Of a stretch of DNA of 64,000 nt, positions 19,917 to 28,830 are shown one piece after another. The stretch's first letter is position 1. The number at the start of each line of letters is the position of its first letter. The notes under the pieces are model-generated. The model had not been told where the DNA came from and did no database searches. It was given only the letters and a program-made list of their open reading frames with translations. The DNA lies in contig NZ_RZIJ01000018.1 of NCBI RefSeq assembly GCF_003989665.1, positions 93,368 through 157,367 of the forward strand, written 5' to 3'. Position numbers and translations under genes: made by a program. The DNA comes from Azospirillum doebereinerae (GTDB lineage Bacteria; Pseudomonadota; Alphaproteobacteria; Azospirillales; Azospirillaceae).

Positions 19917-20155
19917 GGCTCGGCTCCTCGATGAAGGTCGAAACGCTTCGATCTTCCTCAGCAAACCGCGTGCCAATCTTGGAAATTCAGCCGTTTCCGT
20001 GACTTATCCGTCACGCTCGACGGCCGAATTTGCCGCTTTTTCCTCTCCACCCGGCAGAAGATGCCGGGTTCGGCAACCCCTGCCGATGGGGAAAACCCTG
20101 AAGAGGGGCCGCTTTTCAGCCTCGATTCGCCGCCCCTCGGCTCGGGCTGCCCGAT

Positions 20156-21148
20156 TCAGACCACCCGGTCGGGCGCCTCCCGGCCGGCCAGCACCGCGTC
20201 GATGTTGTCCAGCGCCCGGAACCCCATGGCGTTGCGCGTCTCCACCGTGGCGCTGCCCAGATGCGGCAGCAGGAAGCTGTTCGGGAGGTCGCGGTAGCCG
20301 GGATTGAGTTTCGGCTCGTTCTCGAACACGTCGAGCCCAGCGGCGGCGAGCCGGCCACGGCGCAGGGCCTCAATCACCGCCGCGTCGTCCACCACCGATC
20401 CGCGCGCGGTGTTGATCAGGATGGCGCCCGGCGGCAGCTTTTCGATCCGCTCGGCGTTCAGCCAATGCCGGGTCTCGGCGGTGGCCGGAAAATGCAGCGA
20501 CAGAAAGTCGCAGACCGCCAGCATCGCCTCGGGGTCGGCGTGGTAGGTCGCGCCTTCCTCCAGCTCCGGGGCCAGACGCTTGCGGTTGCTGTAGTGGATG
20601 GTCATGCCGAAAGCCCGCGCCCGGCGCGCCACCGCCTGCCCGATGCGTCCCATGCCGATGATCCCCAGCCGCTTGCCGCCAAGATGGGTGCCCATCAACT
20701 GGGTCGGGGTCCAGCCGGTCCAGGCATCGGCGCGAATCATCCGCTCGCCCTCCGACGCCCGGCGGGCGGCGCCCAGGATCAGCAGCAGCGCGATGTCGGC
20801 GGTGGCGTCGGTCAGCACGTCCGGCGTGTTGGTGACGGTCAGGCCGCGCGCCCTGGCGGCGTCGAGGTCGATGTGGTCGGTGCCGACCGAGAAGGTCGCC
20901 AGCACCTTCACGGACGAAGGCAGCGCCGCGATGGCGGCAGCGTCCAGTCGGTCACCGGCACAGCACAGCACAGCCTCGGCCCCGGCGGCGCGCTTGGCGA
21001 TGGCGCCGCCGTCCAACGCCTCGTCGGCCGGGTTCAGGATCGCCGCGTAATCGCGCGACGCCCGCGCCTCGACCGCGTCCGGCAGGCGGCGGGTCAGCAG
21101 GACGACCGGGCGCGCATCGGGGGTGGAGTCTTCGGCGGAGCTTGTCAT
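20156..21148 (-). CDS. D-2-hydroxyacid dehydrogenase (glyoxylate/hydroxypyruvate reductase type)
   Basis: The 330-residue enzyme belongs to the NAD(P)-dependent D-isomer 2-hydroxyacid dehydrogenases, which reduce 2-oxoacids such as glyoxylate or hydroxypyruvate. Visible landmarks are the Rossmann motif GIIGMGRIGQAVA, the substrate Arg in NTARGSVVDD, the Glu in DVFENEP and the catalytic His in LPHLGSAT. SNRKR after beta-2 (Arg/Lys in place of Asp) suggests a preference for NADPH. The ATG at 21148 (MTSSAEDS) follows a GGAAGGGAAA stretch. It is divergent from the EipB-like gene 97 bases away. Confidence 0.9.
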   Translation of the reverse strand: MTSSAEDSTPDARPVVLLTRRLPDAVEARASRDYAAILNPADEALDGGAIAKRAAGAEAVLCCAGDRLDAAAIAALPSSVKVLATFSVGTDHIDLDAARARGLTVTNTPDVLTDATADIALLLILGAARRASEGERMIRADAWTGWTPTQLMGTHLGGKRLGIIGMGRIGQAVARRARAFGMTIHYSNRKRLAPELEEGATYHADPEAMLAVCDFLSLHFPATAETRHWLNAERIEKLPPGAILINTARGSVVDDAAVIEALRRGRLAAAGLDVFENEPKLNPGYRDLPNSFLLPHLGSATVETRNAMGFRALDNIDAVLAGREAPDRVV

Positions 21149-21245
21149 TCCGTGGTTTTCCCTTCCAATGGTAGGAATTGCGGGTGGCGGCTCTTCCGGT
21201 CCGCGTCGAAAACACCCATAATCCAACCAGCGCCGACAATCACCT

Positions 21246-22148
21246 GTGGAACCCATCTTGTCCGACCGCACCGCCGCCACCCGCTCCGCCCGCCCAGCGA
21301 TTTTCGGAGCGGCTCTGGGGGTGACCCTGGGCGCCCTTGCGCTTACAAGCGTGCTCGCAAGCGTTCCGGCGGCGGCCCAGGCCGCGCCGGCCGCCGCGCC
21401 GCAATACGGCGCGGTCGCCGCCGGAATCCAGCCGCACCGGGCGATCTATAAGATGTCGCTGGCCTCGGCCCGCAACAGCTCCAAGGTCAGCGACGTGCGC
21501 GGCCGCATGATGTTCGAATGGGCCGACGCCTGCGACGGTTGGACGACGGAGCAGCGCTTCCAACTGCGCTTCGTCTACAGCGAGGGCGACGAGATGGCGA
21601 TGAACACGAACTACACGACGTGGGAATCGAAGAACGGCCAGCGCTACCGCTTCAACGTCCGCAAGCTGATCAACGGCGAGGTCGACGACGACGTTCGCGG
21701 TGAAGCCAACCTGGCGCCCAACGACGGCAACGGCTCGGCCCAGTTCACCAAGCCGGAACCGCAGGAGATGGATTTGCCGGCCGCCACCATGTTCCCGACC
21801 GCCCACACGCTGGCGATCCTCGACCACGCCCTGAAGGGTGAGCATTTCTTCACCCGCACCGTCTTCGACGGTGCCGACGCCGAAGGCCCGACCGAGGTCT
21901 CCACCGTCATCGGACAGGCCGGCGCGCCCAAGGACGCCGCCAAGAGCGCGCTGCTGACCGACGCCAAGGCGTGGCCGGTGCGGATGGCCTTCTTCCCGAC
22001 CCACAGCGACTCCGCCCAGCCCGAATACGAGATGAGCCTACGCCTGCTGCGCAACGGCATCGCCGAGTCGATGGAGATCGACTATGGCGACTTCACCGTC
22101 AACGCGATCCTCGACACCATCGAGGCGCTGCCCAAGTCCGGTTGCTGA
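21246..22148 (+). CDS. EipB-like periplasmic envelope integrity protein (DUF1849)
   Basis: The 300-residue protein has an N-terminal signal peptide (core GVTLGALALTSVLASVPAAAQA, cleaved near 45) and a body matching the DUF1849/EipB family: PHRAIYKMSL, RGRMMFEWADACDGW, ATMFPTAHT and C-terminal DTIEALPKSGC. In Brucella, EipB is a periplasmic beta-spiral protein with one conserved disulphide needed for envelope integrity. The only mature cysteines here are in DACDG and the last residue, matching that pair. The start is uncertain: GTG at 21246 or TTG at 21258, neither with a clear ribosome-binding site. Confidence 0.85.
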   Translation: MEPILSDRTAATRSARPAIFGAALGVTLGALALTSVLASVPAAAQAAPAAAPQYGAVAAGIQPHRAIYKMSLASARNSSKVSDVRGRMMFEWADACDGWTTEQRFQLRFVYSEGDEMAMNTNYTTWESKNGQRYRFNVRKLINGEVDDDVRGEANLAPNDGNGSAQFTKPEPQEMDLPAATMFPTAHTLAILDHALKGEHFFTRTVFDGADAEGPTEVSTVIGQAGAPKDAAKSALLTDAKAWPVRMAFFPTHSDSAQPEYEMSLRLLRNGIAESMEIDYGDFTVNAILDTIEALPKSGC

Positions 22149-22309
22149 GCGGCCGCTGGGCGGGATTTGCGGAAAATACTTAATGGTTGATCGCGACTCG
22201 TCCCTGCGCTTAACTGTTGAGACGATCAGGGTCACAACAGGCTGGTACGGGCCGCGGCACCGAATTCCCGGACGCCGCGGACACGGACCGGCCCCACAGG
22301 GGTTCCGCC

Positions 22310-22537
22310 ATGAGCAAGAAAAGTGTCCAGATCGGGCAGGTCTTTCAGCCGGTCGGTGCCGGCAAGGGCCGCGCATGGCGGGTGATGGGCACCGTGAACC
22401 TGCTGGGCATCCCGCACGCCCGCATCGTCAGCACGGAGGACGGCGGCGTGTCGAAGACGCTGAGCTGTTCCGTTCTGATCGACACCGATCATTATCGCCT
22501 GATCGCCGCGGCGCCGATGGACGGCATGGCGGCCTGA
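22310..22537 (+). CDS. Hypothetical protein, 75 aa
   Basis: I do not recognise this small protein. The ATG at 22310 begins MSKKSVQIGQVFQPV. The sequence GKGRAWRVMGTVNLLGIPHARIVST alternates as beta strands would, suggesting a small beta-barrel-like domain with one Cys and no membrane segment. It lies about 85 bases upstream of rarA on the same strand and could be cotranscribed. The frame is open upstream from 22217 but that part is atypical. Confidence 0.6.
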   Translation: MSKKSVQIGQVFQPVGAGKGRAWRVMGTVNLLGIPHARIVSTEDGGVSKTLSCSVLIDTDHYRLIAAAPMDGMAA

Positions 22538-22622
22538 CCGCCGCTTCTCCCCCGTCTTTCCCCTCGCGTTCCTCCATGACCGGCGGCGACCGGGCGGCCC
22601 GCCGTCCACGCCTCCGGAGTTC

Positions 22623-23918
22623 ATGATGTCCACGCCGAGCCTGCTCGCCGCCCAGGCCCCCAGGCCGCTTGCCGACCGTCTGCGCCCGACCCGCCTGTCC
22701 GAGGTCGCCGGGCAGGACCACCTCCTCGGCCCCGACGGCCCCATCGGCCGCATGGCCGAGGCCCGCGCTCTGACCTCCATGATTCTGTGGGGACCGCCCG
22801 GCTGCGGCAAGACCACCATCGCGCGGCTGCTGGCCCAGGCCACCGACCTGCGCTTCGAGTCCATCTCCGCGCTCCAGACCGGGGTCGCCGACCTCCGCAA
22901 GGTCTTCGAAGCCGCCCGCCAGCGCCGCGACGGCGGCCAGGGCACCCTGCTGTTCTGCGACGAGATCCACCACTTCAACCGCAACGTCCAGGACAGTTTT
23001 CTGCCCTATTTGGAGGATGGCACCGTCACGCTGGTCGGCGCCACCACCGAGAACCCCTCCTTCGAACTGAACGCCGCCATCCTGTCGCGCGTCCAGGTCT
23101 TCGTCCTGCGCCGGCTCGACGAGGCCGCGCTCGACGCCCTGCTGGCCCGCGCAGAGGAGCATGTCGGCCGCCCCCTGCCCCTGCAACCCGAGGCGCGCTC
23201 CGCCCTCCTGGCGATGGCGGACGGCGACGGGCGCTTCGTCCTGAACATGGCGGAGCAGATCTACGCTTTGGGTGGAGAGGAGCCGCTCGACAACGCCGCG
23301 CTCGGCCGGGTCCTGCAACGGCGCCTGCCCTCCTACGACAAGTCGGGCGACGGCCACTACAACCTGCTTTCGGCCTTCCACAAGAGCCTGCGCGCCTCGG
23401 ACGCCAACGCGGCGCTTTATTGGATGTGCCGGATGCTGGCCGCCGGGGAGGATTGGCGCACGATCGCCCGGCGCATGCTCTGCGTGGCGAACGAGGACGT
23501 CGGCCTCGCCGACCCCAACGCGATCCTCCAAGCCACCGCAGCCTGGGAGACCTACGAGCGGTTGGGCGCGGCGGAGGGTGAACGCGCCCTGGCGCAGGCT
23601 TGTCTTTACTTGGCCACCGCCCCCAAGTCGAACGCCGTGGAGGTCGCTCTGGGCGAGGCGCGCAAGCTGGCGCGAATGACCGGCAGCGTCATGCCGCCAA
23701 TGCACGCGGTCAACGCGCCGACGAAGATGATGGCGGAACTGGGCTATAAGCAGGGCTACATCTACGACCACGACACGCCGGAAGGCTTTTCCGGTCTCGA
23801 TTATTTCCCGGAATCGGTGGGCCGCCATGAGTTCTACCGGCCGGTCGAGCGCGGATTCGAGCGCGATATCCGAAAGCGCCTGGATTATTGGGCGGGTCTG
23901 CGGCGGCGGCGGAAATAA
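22623..23918 (+). CDS. rarA: Replication-associated recombination protein RarA (MgsA)
   Basis: RarA is an AAA+ ATPase that acts at stalled replication forks, related to clamp-loader subunits. The 431-residue product has LRPTRLSEVAGQDHLLG at the start, Walker A GPPGCGKT near residue 60, Walker B CDEIHHFNRNVQD near 120, sensor-1 GATTENPSF, and the C-terminal RarA tetramerisation domain with LYWMCRMLAAGEDW and ANEDVGLADP. The ATG at 22623 has a GGAG box; a second ATG directly follows. It is complete and of normal length. Confidence 0.95.
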   Translation: MMSTPSLLAAQAPRPLADRLRPTRLSEVAGQDHLLGPDGPIGRMAEARALTSMILWGPPGCGKTTIARLLAQATDLRFESISALQTGVADLRKVFEAARQRRDGGQGTLLFCDEIHHFNRNVQDSFLPYLEDGTVTLVGATTENPSFELNAAILSRVQVFVLRRLDEAALDALLARAEEHVGRPLPLQPEARSALLAMADGDGRFVLNMAEQIYALGGEEPLDNAALGRVLQRRLPSYDKSGDGHYNLLSAFHKSLRASDANAALYWMCRMLAAGEDWRTIARRMLCVANEDVGLADPNAILQATAAWETYERLGAAEGERALAQACLYLATAPKSNAVEVALGEARKLARMTGSVMPPMHAVNAPTKMMAELGYKQGYIYDHDTPEGFSGLDYFPESVGRHEFYRPVERGFERDIRKRLDYWAGLRRRRK

Positions 23919-24275
23919 TGGTCCGGCGGCAGTAACCAAAAATGTCGCCCGTGACTTCGGTCGCCCACACCTTTCGATGGGCGATGCCACCAAATCCCCC
24001 AACCGCCGCGCGCAACCACCGCCAAACCCCGGTGTTGTTCAAAGGCGAGGTTCAGAACGCCGCGCCGCATTGACGCCATATGCAAGAACCAAGTCGTGAT
24101 CATCCGGATAGAAGGCGGAAAAGGGGTAACTCCAAGGAATAGTCATAGAGATTATTTCCGAGTCCTAGAAGTACCCCTCAAGATACGACTTCGTTCATAG
24201 CGCCGTTAGTGAGTCATTAACCGGCGACGTGGCTCAATGACGTCACCACGAACGCACAGGCCAAGGGAGTTCTAC
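23919..24275. other. Intergenic region, partly AT-rich, no gene found
   Basis: These 357 bases between rarA and the 24276 gene contain no convincing ORF. The left half has normal composition; from about 24,100 to 24,240 it is clearly AT-richer than its surroundings and presumably holds the promoter of the 24276 gene. I could not identify a definite sigma-70 pair. Confidence 0.5.
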
Positions 24276-24491
24276 ATGATCGCCACCACCAAGTCGCAGA
24301 AGATCGCCGCTTCCTCCCTGACTCACGTCACGCTGCTGGATGAATTCATCCGCCTGACGCAAGACAAGATCGGCGCTCAGGACGACGCGTTCGTGCGCGA
24401 CAGCTTGGCCGACCTTCTGATGAACCTGCGCGAAGAGCGCGCCGGCTACGTTGAAATCCTGGGCGCCACCGCCTACAACCGCGCGGCCTGA
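24276..24491 (+). CDS. Hypothetical protein, 71 aa
   Basis: I do not recognise it. The ATG at 24276 (MIATTKSQKIAAS) follows an AAGGGAG box at 24263-24269. The product appears helical (HVTLLDEFIRLTQDKIGAQDDAF then LADLLMNLREERAGYVEIL) with no signal or membrane segment. It has its own long AT-rich leader region and is followed by a weak terminator-like hairpin, so it is probably an independent, expressed small gene. Confidence 0.65.
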   Translation: MIATTKSQKIAASSLTHVTLLDEFIRLTQDKIGAQDDAFVRDSLADLLMNLREERAGYVEILGATAYNRAA

Positions 24492-24537
24492 CCCGGATCA
24501 TCGTCAGCCTTGCGTTCGGGGTTCGTATAGAAGCGAG

Positions 24538-24565
24538 GATGGCGCGGTACGTCCCACGCCATCTT
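24538..24565 (+). terminator. Weak terminator-like hairpin
   Basis: A seven-base stem GATGGCG/CGCCATC with a 12-base loop is followed by TTT and a pyrimidine-rich stretch, about 50 bases after the 24276 gene. Confidence 0.4.
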
Positions 24566-24575
24566 TCCCCCTTCT

Positions 24576-25061
24576 TCAGGGGCTTTCGGCGGCCAGCGCC
24601 GCCAGCGCGTCTCCGCTCAACCGGTAGGGCAGCCACTCCTCCATCTGGCGGAAGCCGATGCGGTCGTAGAAGCCACGCGCTGGGTTCCAGTTCAGCACGT
24701 TCAGATCCACACGCCGGTATCCCCGCTCGACCGCCCGCTGGGCGACGGCGGAAAGAAGGTGACGCCCGACGCTATGCTTGCGCGCGTCCGGTGTGACGTA
24801 GAGATCCTCGACGAACAGCCCTGGACGACCTTCCCAGGTCGAATAGTTGCGGAAGGTCAGCGCGAAGCCGACGGGCGTTCCGTCCAACTCGGCGATCAGC
24901 GCCTCGAAAACCGGATGCTCTCCCCAACCGTCGCGCCGAAAATCCTCCTCCGACGCCTTGACCGAATGGGCCTCGTGCTCAAACTCCGCGAGTTCGCGGA
25001 CGAAACGCAGGATGTCGGCGCAATCGGCTTCAACGGCCGGGCGAACGGTCACGGAGGGCAT
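24576..25061 (-). CDS. GNAT N-acetyltransferase (diamine/thialysine acetyltransferase type)
   Basis: The 161-residue single-domain acetyltransferase has the acetyl-CoA-binding stretch VEDLYVTPDARKHSVGRHLL and the C-terminal LNWNPARGFYDRIGF motif. This pattern resembles SSAT/thialysine acetyltransferases, which acetylate polyamines or lysine analogues with acetyl-CoA in the cytoplasm. The pyrophosphate loop reads RKHSVG in place of the usual RxxGxG/A. Substrate assignment is by resemblance only. It is a single gene, convergent with the 24276 gene. Confidence 0.82.
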   Translation of the reverse strand: MPSVTVRPAVEADCADILRFVRELAEFEHEAHSVKASEEDFRRDGWGEHPVFEALIAELDGTPVGFALTFRNYSTWEGRPGLFVEDLYVTPDARKHSVGRHLLSAVAQRAVERGYRRVDLNVLNWNPARGFYDRIGFRQMEEWLPYRLSGDALAALAAESP

Positions 25062-25169
25062 GGGCGGAACTCTCTTGAGGAAGACGGGCGCCGACGATAG
25101 CCGCAGGCCGACTCCCCCGCACGCTCAATCACGCCCGGTCCAGTCACGCTGGGCTCAATCCCCCTGGAC

Positions 25170-26243
25170 TCAATCGTCACCGCCGCCTTGAAGGTCGAGA
25201 ATGCCGCGCAACTCCTGCACGCGGCGCTCGGCGCTGTGCTCCGCCAGGACCCGCTTGCGCGCGCGTTGGCCGAGGTCGGCCAGATGGTTGCGCGGCAGCA
25301 TCATCGCCGTGGTCACGTCGTCGATCTGCGCGGCGACCAGGATTTCCCGACCCGGCTCGAAGAAGCTCTCAAGCCCCTCCCAGCGGTCCGACACGATGGC
25401 GGACCCGTACGCCGCCGCTTCCAGAAGCCGGCTGGTCGGGCACCAGCCGACGCTCCGCTCGTCGTCACGGGCCAGCGCCAGCGTGAGGGTGGAGGAGGCC
25501 AGCAGGTCGCCGGTCTCCGCCGGGTCGAAGCCGGGCAGCGTCACGACGTTCGGGGCCGCCCTCGCGACATCCGGCAGATTGCCGCCGGCCAGAACGAAAC
25601 GGCGGCGGGTCAGCCGCTGCGCCGGATCGATGAAGAAGCGATCCAGCCCCTCCCGCATCGCCCCTGCGTCCGGCGCGACGCAGCACAGGTCGCCGAGGTA
25701 GCGGCGTTGGGAAGTGCCAGGCTTGTGCGCCTCGGGCACGATCCAGGGGTAGAGGGGTGCCACGGCGACGGCCCCCGCCTTCTCGCGGAACAGTTCCAGC
25801 GCCGGGCCGCCGCCCGAGGCCAGCACCAGATCGAAGCCGCCCAGGCCATCGACCGGCAGATGCGCCAAAGCCTCCCCCGCCGCCAGCGCGGCGAGCGAGG
25901 AGGGCGCGTCCGGATCGTACAGCACCCGGCGCGCGCTCTTCGACTCTTGCACCAGAGCGGCGGCGGCCCGCGCGTCCGGCCCATGCGCCACGACCAGGGC
26001 GACTCCGGAATCGTCGGCGTGCCGCGCCGCTTCGACGGCGATCGCATCCCAGTCCGTGTAGATCAGCCGCTCGCCGCCCGGAATGCTCCAGGCCGGGTTT
26101 CCCGCCGCGTCCGGCCCCTCCCGCTCCACGGCGATCACGCGATGGCCGCGAAGCGCCAGGGCCTGGACGAGAGAGCGCCAGCGCAGGGTGTGTCCGGCGT
26201 CGGCAAGGGTACCGGTGGTCAGTCCGAAAATGACGATCTTCAT
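25170..26243 (-). CDS. CgeB-like glycosyltransferase family protein
   Basis: The 357-residue protein has a GT-B-like layout: N-terminal KIVIFGLTTGTLADAGHTLRWRSLV with a GHTLR substrate segment and a C-terminal donor domain with CPTSRLLEAAAYGSAIVSDRWEGLESFFEPGREIL, the hallmark of CgeB/spore-maturation-type transferases. These are thought to glycosylate surface proteins or polymers; the substrate is not known. No signal peptide or membrane span is seen. It stands alone, divergent from the lytic transglycosylase. Confidence 0.75.
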   Translation of the reverse strand: MKIVIFGLTTGTLADAGHTLRWRSLVQALALRGHRVIAVEREGPDAAGNPAWSIPGGERLIYTDWDAIAVEAARHADDSGVALVVAHGPDARAAAALVQESKSARRVLYDPDAPSSLAALAAGEALAHLPVDGLGGFDLVLASGGGPALELFREKAGAVAVAPLYPWIVPEAHKPGTSQRRYLGDLCCVAPDAGAMREGLDRFFIDPAQRLTRRRFVLAGGNLPDVARAAPNVVTLPGFDPAETGDLLASSTLTLALARDDERSVGWCPTSRLLEAAAYGSAIVSDRWEGLESFFEPGREILVAAQIDDVTTAMMLPRNHLADLGQRARKRVLAEHSAERRVQELRGILDLQGGGDD

Positions 26244-26581
26244 GGCGTCGGCACCTTCATGCGATCGGGAAAGCGATCCGTCGGGCGAAGCGATCCGTGC
26301 TCAGTCAACGCGGCCGGGCATGGTGGAGTTCCAGTCATGGCGGGGTTGCGGAGGAGGCCATCCGATGGGCGGAAACGACCGCCGACAGGGCTTCGACCCT
26401 GCGTCCTGACGCGGCCGGTTGGGATGAAAGGGATATGGCGCAGCGCCGGAAGCGTTCAAGCTTCGTTCCCGCCCGCGACGCCCGATTCGGATTTCGCGGT
26501 TGAGCCCGGCGGCGGGGCACCGTAGGGTCACGGCCCGGCATTCCCAGTGCCCCGGCATTCCCAGCCCCGGCATTCCCAGCG
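26244..26581. other. Divergent intergenic region with short tandem repeats
   Basis: These 338 bases separate the divergent CgeB-like and mltB-like genes. No supported gene was found. The segment just before the transglycosylase start holds three short direct repeats (separate entry). Promoters for both genes must lie here, but no consensus pair stands out. Confidence 0.5.
26534..26579. repeat. Three direct repeats CCCGGCATTCCCAG
   Basis: Identical 14-base units lie at 26534-26547, 26551-26564 and 26566-26579, ending two bases before the ATG of the lytic transglycosylase gene. They occupy the ribosome-binding region, so copy number could affect translation. Confidence 0.85.
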
Positions 26582-27883
26582 ATGATCGAGCGCATGCGAA
26601 CCCTGTCCCGCACCTTGCCCCGCCATTCCGCCCGCCTCCTTCTCGTCGCGCTCCTGCTGGCCGGCTGCCAGAGCACCGGCGTCACGGCTCCTGTGACGGC
26701 GGAGGGCGGTGCCTCGTCGGCGTCCCCGGCGTCGGCCGTCCAGACGGCCGCGCAGCCGCGCCTGCCCTTCCCCGACTGGCTGCGCGCGCTCCGCGCCGAA
26801 GCGTTGGGCCAGGGCATCCGCGCCAAGACCTTCGACCGCGCCTTCGAGCGCGTGAAGCTGTCCGACCGGGTGGTGGAACTGGATTCCAGCCAGCCCGAGT
26901 CCACCCGCCAAGTGTGGCAGTATCTTGACAGCGCCGTGAACGAAAAGCGCGTCCAGAACGGCCGCCGGAAGTTGCAGGAGAACGCGGCGTTGCTGAATCG
27001 CATCAGTCAGCGTTCCGGTGTTCCGGCCGAGATCCTCGTCGCCTTCTGGGGAATGGAAAGCGATTTCGGCAATTCGACCGGCGGTTTCTCCGTGATCGAC
27101 GCGCTGACCACGCTGGCCTACGAAGGCCGCCGCGCCGCCTATTTTCGGACCGAGCTGCTAGCCGCCCTGCGCATCCTCGATTCGGGCGATATCGCGCCGG
27201 AGCGCATGTCGGGATCCTGGGCTGGGGCGATGGGGCAGACCCAGTTCATGCCGACCATTTTTCTCCGCCACGCCATGGACGAGGACGGCGACGGCCACCG
27301 CGACATCTGGGGCAGCCTGCCCGACGTGATGGCCTCGACCGCCAAGTTCGTGCAAGCCAACGGCTGGCGCAGCGGCGAGCGCTGGGGGCAGGAGGTGCGG
27401 CTGCCCGATGGTTTCCCCTATGACCAAGCCGAGTACACCATCGTCAAACCGGTATCGGAATGGCGCCGGATGGGAGTGCTGCCGGCCGGCGGCGGCGAAC
27501 TAGCCGGCGACAACCCGGCGGCGATTCTCGTACTGGCCGGGCACCAGGGACCGGCCTTCCTGGTGCACGAGAATTTCCGTGCCATCATGCGCTACAACCC
27601 TGCGACCAGCTACTCGCTGGCGGTGGCCCTGCTGGCCGACCGCATGGCGGATCGGCCGGGCGTGGTGGGAAGCTGGCCCCGGCAGGAGCCGGCGCTCAGC
27701 AAGGACGAGCGCATGGAGTTGCAGCAGCGCCTTGCCGCGCTGGGGCTGGAGCCCGGCACCCCCGACGGCATCGTCGGCGCCAACACCCGCAACGCGGTGC
27801 GCCGCTTCCAGGCCACCATCGGCGCGGTGCCGGACGGCTTCGCCACCAAGGGCCTGCTGGACCGACTGCGGCAGGCGTCGTAA
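26582..27883 (+). CDS. MltB-family lytic murein transglycosylase lipoprotein
   Basis: The 433-residue protein cleaves the MurNAc-GlcNAc bond of peptidoglycan to leave 1,6-anhydroMurNAc. A lipobox LLAGC near residue 22 marks it as an outer-membrane lipoprotein. The SLT_2 catalytic domain has VAFWGMESDFG (catalytic Glu near 157), GAMGQTQFMP and a DEDGDGHRDIW segment. A C-terminal PG_binding_1 domain (ELQQRLAALGLEPGTPDG, NTRNAVRRFQ) follows. The start is ATG 26582, with ATG 26594 possible. There is no clear ribosome-binding site because tandem repeats fill that space. Confidence 0.93.
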   Translation: MIERMRTLSRTLPRHSARLLLVALLLAGCQSTGVTAPVTAEGGASSASPASAVQTAAQPRLPFPDWLRALRAEALGQGIRAKTFDRAFERVKLSDRVVELDSSQPESTRQVWQYLDSAVNEKRVQNGRRKLQENAALLNRISQRSGVPAEILVAFWGMESDFGNSTGGFSVIDALTTLAYEGRRAAYFRTELLAALRILDSGDIAPERMSGSWAGAMGQTQFMPTIFLRHAMDEDGDGHRDIWGSLPDVMASTAKFVQANGWRSGERWGQEVRLPDGFPYDQAEYTIVKPVSEWRRMGVLPAGGGELAGDNPAAILVLAGHQGPAFLVHENFRAIMRYNPATSYSLAVALLADRMADRPGVVGSWPRQEPALSKDERMELQQRLAALGLEPGTPDGIVGANTRNAVRRFQATIGAVPDGFATKGLLDRLRQAS

Positions 27884-27933
27884 GGGAGCCGGCGCGGCGG
27901 CGGACGGAAGCCGCCGAGCCGGAAACCCGATGG

Positions 27934-28656
27934 TCAGCCCTCCGGCGTCGAGCTTGGCGCCACGGCGAAGCTGCTGTGGTCCCCCTTCCGGCGCTCCTCC
28001 GCCGGCAAGCGGCCCTCCACCAGATAGCTGATGTTCTCCGCCACGTTGGTGGCGTGGTCGCCGATCCGCTCGATGGACTTTGCGGCGAACAGCAGATGGG
28101 TGCAGCCGGTGATCTGGGCCGGGGTTTCCATCATGTAGGTCAGGAACTCCCGGAACAGGCTGGTGTAGGCGGCGTCCACCTCGCCGTCGCGGTCACGGAC
28201 CGCGGCGGCCAGCGCCGCGTCCTGCTCGGCGTAGGCCCGGCGCATGTCGCCGATCATCTCCAGCACCGTCCGACCCATCCAGGTCAGCGACCCGGCTGGC
28301 GGGACAACCGGAAGCCCGGCCAGCGTGACGGCGCGTTTGGCGACCGACCCGGCGAAATCGCCCATCCGCTCCAGATTCGAGGCGATCTTCAACGCGGCCA
28401 CGATGTCGCGCAGATCCTTCGCCATCGGCTGGCGCAGGGCCAGCATGCGGATGGTCATCGCCTCGACCTCCATCTCCAGACGGTCGATGGCGGCGTCGCC
28501 CTCCACCACGACGGCGGCCTTGGCGGCGTCGGCGGTGGCGAGCGCGTCCAGCGCCGTGGCGAACTGGCTCTCGACCAGAGCCGCCATGCGGTCGATGGCG
28601 GAATGCAGCGCCGCCAGCTCGGCGTCGAACGCCGCAACCGTGTGTCCTCCGGCCAT
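27934..28656 (-). CDS. phoU: Phosphate uptake regulator PhoU
   Basis: PhoU transmits phosphate sufficiency from the PstSCAB transporter to the PhoR kinase. The 240-residue protein has two three-helix PhoU repeats, each with a metal-binding-type signature: IASNLERMGDFAGSVAKRA in the first and AKSIERIGDHATNVAENI in the second. The ATG at 28656 (MAGGHTVAAFD) follows AAAGGGGGC. No pst, phoB or phoR gene is adjacent, so it is an orphan copy or a relocated gene. Confidence 0.92.
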   Translation of the reverse strand: MAGGHTVAAFDAELAALHSAIDRMAALVESQFATALDALATADAAKAAVVVEGDAAIDRLEMEVEAMTIRMLALRQPMAKDLRDIVAALKIASNLERMGDFAGSVAKRAVTLAGLPVVPPAGSLTWMGRTVLEMIGDMRRAYAEQDAALAAAVRDRDGEVDAAYTSLFREFLTYMMETPAQITGCTHLLFAAKSIERIGDHATNVAENISYLVEGRLPAEERRKGDHSSFAVAPSSTPEG

Positions 28657-28830
28657 GCCCAAGCCCCCTTTTCCAAAGCGTTCATCGTGCCCGTTCCGGC
28701 GCCGCGGCCCCCACCGGGCGGCAGGCGTCGCGTGGTCCCGGAACGGTCTTAACCTTTGGCATAGATTATTTTCGGACACTGGTCTATCGCTTGGAAAATC
28801 AGGCGACACCACAGACACCGGACGGGGCCG

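Noticed and set aside
20047..20068. ACCCGGCA/TGCCGGGT hairpin as terminator of the dehydrogenase gene
   Set aside because: The stem is good but no T run follows on either strand.
26534..26579. Possible CRISPR array
   Set aside because: The units are 14 bases with 1-3 base spacing, without spacers or cas genes.
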